From NCBI GenBank assembly GCA_011371465.1, contig DRQL01000081.1:1-18032 (forward strand): a stretch of DNA of 18,032 nucleotides, in the 5' to 3' direction. This DNA is from Gammaproteobacteria bacterium (GTDB lineage: Bacteria; Pseudomonadota; Gammaproteobacteria; DSM-19610). The notes below the pieces were generated by a model that searched no databases, was not told the origin of the DNA, and worked only from the letters and a program-made list of their open reading frames with translations. Below are positions 15,208 through 18,032 of the stretch, piece after piece. Position 1 is the stretch's first letter. Each line of letters begins with the position of its first letter. The position numbers were made by a program, and so were the translations under genes.

Positions 15208-15220
15208 AGGCTGGAATTGA

Positions 15221-16555
15221 ATGAGTGTAAAGAGAAAGAACGTTTTTCTGGTACTGGCCGGCGTAGTGGCCGGACTTTCCCTGTCGATTGGCCAGGGTGT
15301 TTTCGCCGAGCGCGAAGCCACCGCAACTGCCGGATTGCCGGTCGAGGAGCTGCGTACCTTCAGTGATGTGTTCGGTCGGATCAAGAATGACTACGTCGAG
15401 GATGTGTCCGACAAGGAGATGCTGGAGAATGCCATTCGCGGCATGCTCTCCGGCCTGGACCCGCATTCGGCCTATCTCGACCAGGAACAGTTCAAGGAGC
15501 TGCAGGTCGGGACGACCGGGGAGTTTGGCGGGCTGGGTATCGAAGTCGGTATGGAGGATGGCTTTGTAAAGGTCATCGCGCCCATTGACGATACGCCCGC
15601 GCAGCGCGCCGGTATCGAGGCCGGTGACCTGATTATCCGCCTCGACGACACCCCGGTGAAAGGGCTGACGCTGAATGAAGCGGTAAAGATCATGCGTGGC
15701 AAGCCGGGCTCCGTGCTCAGGCTGACCGTGGTGCGCGAAGGTGTCGATCAGCCGCTGAAAATTGACATCAAGCGCGACATTATAAAGGTGAAGAGCGTCA
15801 AGCATCGCATGCTGGAAGACGGTTTCGGCTATGTGCGCATATCGCAGTTCCAGTCCAAGACCGCAGAAAACATGGTCGAGGCGGTGGAGAAGCTGAAAAA
15901 GGAAGCAGGCGGTGCGCTGAAGGGCATGGTGCTGGACCTGCGTAATAATCCCGGTGGTGTGCTGAATGGAGCGGTTGCCGTATCCGATGCGTTCCTGAAG
16001 AAAGGCCTGATTGTGTATACGGAAGGCCGGGTGAACGACTCCAAGCTGAGGTTCAATGCCACGCCGGACGATATCCTGGATACTGCACCGCTGGTGGTCC
16101 TGGTCAACCAGGGTTCGGCGTCGGCGTCGGAAATCGTTTCCGGTGCCCTGCAGGATCACAAGCGGGCCATTATTGTCGGCTCCCGGACTTTTGGCAAAGG
16201 CTCAGTCCAGACCATACTGCCGTTGAGCAACGGTACCGCGGTGAAACTGACCACGGCACGTTACTACACGCCTTCCGGTCGTTCTATCCAGGCGGAAGGC
16301 ATCGTGCCGGATATCCGCCTGGAGCCGGTGCGGGTTTCGAAGGTTGAGCGTTCCTTCGACCCGATCAAGGAGGCCGACCTGAGCGGCCATCTTTCCAACG
16401 GCAACGGTAAAAAGGCGAAGAAAAAAACCGGCGCTGGCGACAAGGAAAAAACAAAACAGGAAGAGGAAGAGTCGCTGGCGCAAAAGGACTACCAGCTGTA
16501 TGAGGCGCTGAACCTGTTAAAAGGCCTGGCGATTCAGCGGGAGAAAATGCAGTGA
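15221..16555 (+). CDS. ctpA: C-terminal processing peptidase CtpA (S41 family)
   Basis: This periplasmic serine protease cleaves near protein C-termini and often controls cell-wall hydrolases. The 444-residue protein has a signal peptide (MSVKRKNVFLVLAGVVAGLS, cleavage near VFA-E at 29-30). An N-terminal helical part follows, with LDPHSAYLD and the GEFGGLGIEVG linker. The PDZ domain spans about 105-185 (APIDDTPAQRAGIEAGDLIIRLD). The catalytic domain has LDLRNNPGGVLN, NQGSASASEIVSGAL (Ser301) and RTFGKGSVQT (Lys326 and Gln330). The Ser-Lys and Lys-Gln distances of 25 and 4 match E. coli Prc. A lysine/glutamate-rich low-complexity tail (about 395-418) precedes the end. It sits between envC and yibQ, consistent with a cell-envelope role. 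Confidence 0.95.
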   Translation: MSVKRKNVFLVLAGVVAGLSLSIGQGVFAEREATATAGLPVEELRTFSDVFGRIKNDYVEDVSDKEMLENAIRGMLSGLDPHSAYLDQEQFKELQVGTTGEFGGLGIEVGMEDGFVKVIAPIDDTPAQRAGIEAGDLIIRLDDTPVKGLTLNEAVKIMRGKPGSVLRLTVVREGVDQPLKIDIKRDIIKVKSVKHRMLEDGFGYVRISQFQSKTAENMVEAVEKLKKEAGGALKGMVLDLRNNPGGVLNGAVAVSDAFLKKGLIVYTEGRVNDSKLRFNATPDDILDTAPLVVLVNQGSASASEIVSGALQDHKRAIIVGSRTFGKGSVQTILPLSNGTAVKLTTARYYTPSGRSIQAEGIVPDIRLEPVRVSKVERSFDPIKEADLSGHLSNGNGKKAKKKTGAGDKEKTKQEEEESLAQKDYQLYEALNLLKGLAIQREKMQ

Positions 16556-17364
16556 CCAAACGAACCGGCCTCTGGCCGGTTCTTTTTTTGTGTGTCGCTT
16601 TTCTGCCACCGGCCCAGGCAGGTAACCGTTCCACGGACCTGCCTGCCATCAGCATCATCATCGATGACATGGGTAAACGCCTGGAAAACGGACACCGGGT
16701 ACTGGCGCTGCCCGGCCCGGTAGCCTGTGCCTTCCTGCCGCGCGCACAGCACACGGATTCCCTGGCCCGCCAGGCGCACGCCGCAGGCAGGGAAATCCTG
16801 CTGCACCTGCCGATGGACAGTGTCGACGGGCGGCGGCTGGATGCGGGTGCGGTCACGCTGGATATGACCGAAAAACAGTTTGCGGCTACGGTAGCCGCCG
16901 ACCTGGACGCCGTGCCGTATGTCACGGGGATCAACAATCACATGGGGAGCTTGCTGACCCGTCATCCCGGGCATATGCTGTGGCTGATGCGGGCGATGCA
17001 GCAGCAGGCGGCGCTGTTTTTTGTCGACAGCCGTACCACGGTGGCCACCGTGGCGAAAAGGGTTGCCATGGAGAACGCGGTGCCCAGTACCGAGCGCAAC
17101 GTGTTTCTCGACAATGAACTGGGAGCGGATGCCATCGCGTTCCAGTTTGAACGCCTGCTCGCACTGGCCAGGAAGCAGGGCACGGCACTGGCCATCGGCC
17201 ATCCTCACCCGCAGACACTGGCGTTTCTGGAGCAGCAGCTGCCGCAACTGGGGCGGCGGGGTGTTCGCCTGCTGCCGGTGCGCGACCTGATCGAACTACA
17301 GCAACAGGGTGAAAACACATGGCAAGCGTCCTGGTCCCCCTCGCACAGGGGTGTGAAGAACTAG
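16552..17364 (+). CDS. yibQ: Secreted divergent polysaccharide deacetylase family protein (YibQ)
   Basis: The 270-residue protein has a signal peptide (MTKRTGLWPVLFLCVAFLPP, cleavage near AQA-G at 23-24) and a domain of the divergent polysaccharide deacetylase family (DUF610). Signatures are ISIIIDDMGKR (33-43, Asp38/Asp39), LLHLPMDS (83-90), TGINNHMGSLLT (125-136), LFFVDSRTT (155-163) and LAIGHPHPQTL (213-223). The enzymatic activity of this family is not established. The start is GTG at 16552, overlapping the ctpA stop as GTGA. No other start preserves the signal peptide. The first codons double as an intrinsic terminator (16562-16589). The 3' end overlaps the DJ-1 gene by 46 bases. Confidence 0.9.
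   Translation: MTKRTGLWPVLFLCVAFLPPAQAGNRSTDLPAISIIIDDMGKRLENGHRVLALPGPVACAFLPRAQHTDSLARQAHAAGREILLHLPMDSVDGRRLDAGAVTLDMTEKQFAATVAADLDAVPYVTGINNHMGSLLTRHPGHMLWLMRAMQQQAALFFVDSRTTVATVAKRVAMENAVPSTERNVFLDNELGADAIAFQFERLLALARKQGTALAIGHPHPQTLAFLEQQLPQLGRRGVRLLPVRDLIELQQQGENTWQASWSPSHRGVKN
16562..16589 (+). terminator. Intrinsic terminator inside the start of yibQ
   Basis: GAACCGGCC (16562-16570) and GGCCGGTTC (16574-16582) make a perfect 9-bp GC-rich stem with a TCT loop. Seven T residues follow directly (16583-16589). This is a textbook rho-independent terminator for the ctpA transcript. It begins seven bases after the ctpA stop codon and lies wholly inside codons 4-13 of yibQ, where the stem and T-run encode part of the signal peptide. 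Confidence 0.85.
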
Positions 17365-17873
17365 AAGCCGTTACCGTGGTGGATTTGTTGCGGCGCGCCG
17401 GTATCGGTGTGGTAACCGCAGGTCTGGACGACCGGCCGGTACGTGCGTCAAGAGGCACGGTGCTGATCCCGGACACTACGCTCAACGAGGCACTGAAACA
17501 GCAGTATGACATGGTGGTCCTGCCCGGCGGTTTGCCCGGCGCAGAGCACCTGGATGCCGATCCGCGCATACGCGGTGTGGTGAAGCAGATGATGGAAACG
17601 GACCGCTATACGGCTGCGATTTGTGCCGCACCCCGGGTGCTCGCCGGTATGGGCCTGCTCGAAGGCCGGCAGGCAACCAGCTTCCCGGGTGTGCTGGATG
17701 ATTTTGATGGCATCGAGTATCGCACGGATGCCGTGGTACAGGATGGCAAGGTCATTACCTCGCGCGGCCCGGGAACAGCGATGGATTTTGCGCTGGTGCT
17801 CATCGAGCAACTGGTCGGAAAAGAAAAGCGCGATGAAGTGGAAGCCGGACTGCAGCGGCCGCATCAGGGCTGA
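17319..17873 (+). CDS. yajL: DJ-1/PfpI superfamily protein, YajL-like
   Basis: The 184-residue protein opens MASVLVPLAQGCEELEAVT, as DJ-1 and YajL do. The conserved glutamate is Glu16, and the reactive nucleophile cysteine is Cys102 in AAICAAP at the nucleophile elbow. Other matches are VVLPGGLPGAE (66-76), SRGPGTAMDFALVLIEQLVG and the C-terminal EKRDEV, close to E. coli YajL. Proteins of this family are linked to oxidative stress protection, chaperone activity and disputed deglycase activity, so the exact function is uncertain. The ATG at 17319 has AGGGTG about eight bases upstream. The gene overlaps the yibQ 3' end by 46 bases in another frame. DUF389 follows after 11 bases. Confidence 0.9.
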   Translation: MASVLVPLAQGCEELEAVTVVDLLRRAGIGVVTAGLDDRPVRASRGTVLIPDTTLNEALKQQYDMVVLPGGLPGAEHLDADPRIRGVVKQMMETDRYTAAICAAPRVLAGMGLLEGRQATSFPGVLDDFDGIEYRTDAVVQDGKVITSRGPGTAMDFALVLIEQLVGKEKRDEVEAGLQRPHQG

Positions 17874-17884
17874 AAGGAGCGCGG

Positions 17885-18032
17885 TTGAAACTGATTGAAG
17901 TTGTCGCGGATGCCGGGCACCTCGATACGTTGACCGGGCTGGCCGAGCAGTACGGTGCGCTCGACTACTGGTACAGCCAGACGGTCGAGGACCAGCGTCG
18001 CAGCCTGCGCATGCTGGTGGACGATGCCAAAC
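17885..18032 (+). CDS. DUF389 / TIGR00341 family protein, N-terminal part
   Basis: The frame begins at TTG (17885) with a strong AAGGAG (17874-17879) five bases upstream, 11 bases after the DJ-1 stop. It runs off the right edge. The visible residues, starting MKLIEVVADAGHLDTL and continuing LAEQYGALDYWY, then QRRSLRMLVDDAK, resemble the soluble N-terminus of TIGR00341/DUF389 proteins. Those proteins have several membrane helices further on, which are not visible here. Their function is unknown. The 49 codons seen are too few for certainty. Confidence 0.75.
   Translation, partial: MKLIEVVADAGHLDTLTGLAEQYGALDYWYSQTVEDQRRSLRMLVDDAK

Noticed and set aside
15203..16159. A 318-codon minus-strand frame opposite ctpA.
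   Set aside because: It lacks any family signature, and its composition (His/Gln-rich) is what antisense of a GC-rich coding frame yields. CtpA on the plus strand has all its catalytic motifs.

Overview
The window comes from a gammaproteobacterium of moderately high GC, probably an environmental, non-enteric lineage. Three things suggest this: an MSHA-type (mannose-sensitive haemagglutinin) type IV pilus cluster; a locus matching the E. coli gpmM-envC-yibQ / yibN-secB-gpsA-trmL neighbourhood; and gene family choices such as a class 1B-type PyrD. A Chromatiales-like, possibly sulfur-metabolising host would fit, but that is inference. No RNA gene, CRISPR array, prophage or insertion sequence was seen. 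No stretch longer than 300 bases lacks a gene.

Region 1 (1-7825, minus strand) is a tightly packed pilus assembly operon. In transcription order it holds mshM (ExeA-type AAA ATPase with a SPOR-like C-terminus), mshL (secretin lipoprotein), mshN (membrane-anchored TPR protein), mshE (assembly ATPase with a predicted c-di-GMP-binding N-terminus), mshG (GspF-like platform protein) and a partial gene of unknown function that runs off the left edge. Junctions are 4-14 base overlaps or short gaps, so translation is probably coupled. The leader of mshM contains an 8-bp perfect inverted repeat whose 3' arm is the ribosome binding site.

Region 2 (7913-11254) holds pyrD (minus) and a divergent trmL (plus). 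A convergent intergenic gap follows, with a perfect 31-bp inverted repeat enclosing two GGGA-loop hairpins. Then come gpsA and secB (minus).

Region 3 (11286-12302) is a small minus-strand unit of a membrane-anchored rhodanese (YibN-like) preceded by an ArsR-family regulator. The regulator's two cysteines are 66 residues apart, the spacing of the persulfide sensors BigR and SqrR. The 213-bp divergent region between this unit and gpmI holds several palindromes overlapping -10-like boxes.

Region 4 (12303-18032, plus strand) runs gpmI (glycolysis), envC (activator of division amidases), ctpA (S41 periplasmic protease), yibQ (secreted divergent polysaccharide deacetylase), a DJ-1/YajL protein and the start of a DUF389 membrane protein. 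A textbook intrinsic terminator lies inside the first 13 codons of yibQ, overlapping its signal peptide. Expression of yibQ and the downstream genes may therefore depend on read-through after ctpA.

The most promising points for new biology are the terminator inside the yibQ signal peptide, the hairpin that would hide the mshM ribosome binding site, the 115-bp inverted-repeat element, and the candidate sulfane-sulfur switch formed by the ArsR regulator and the rhodanese.
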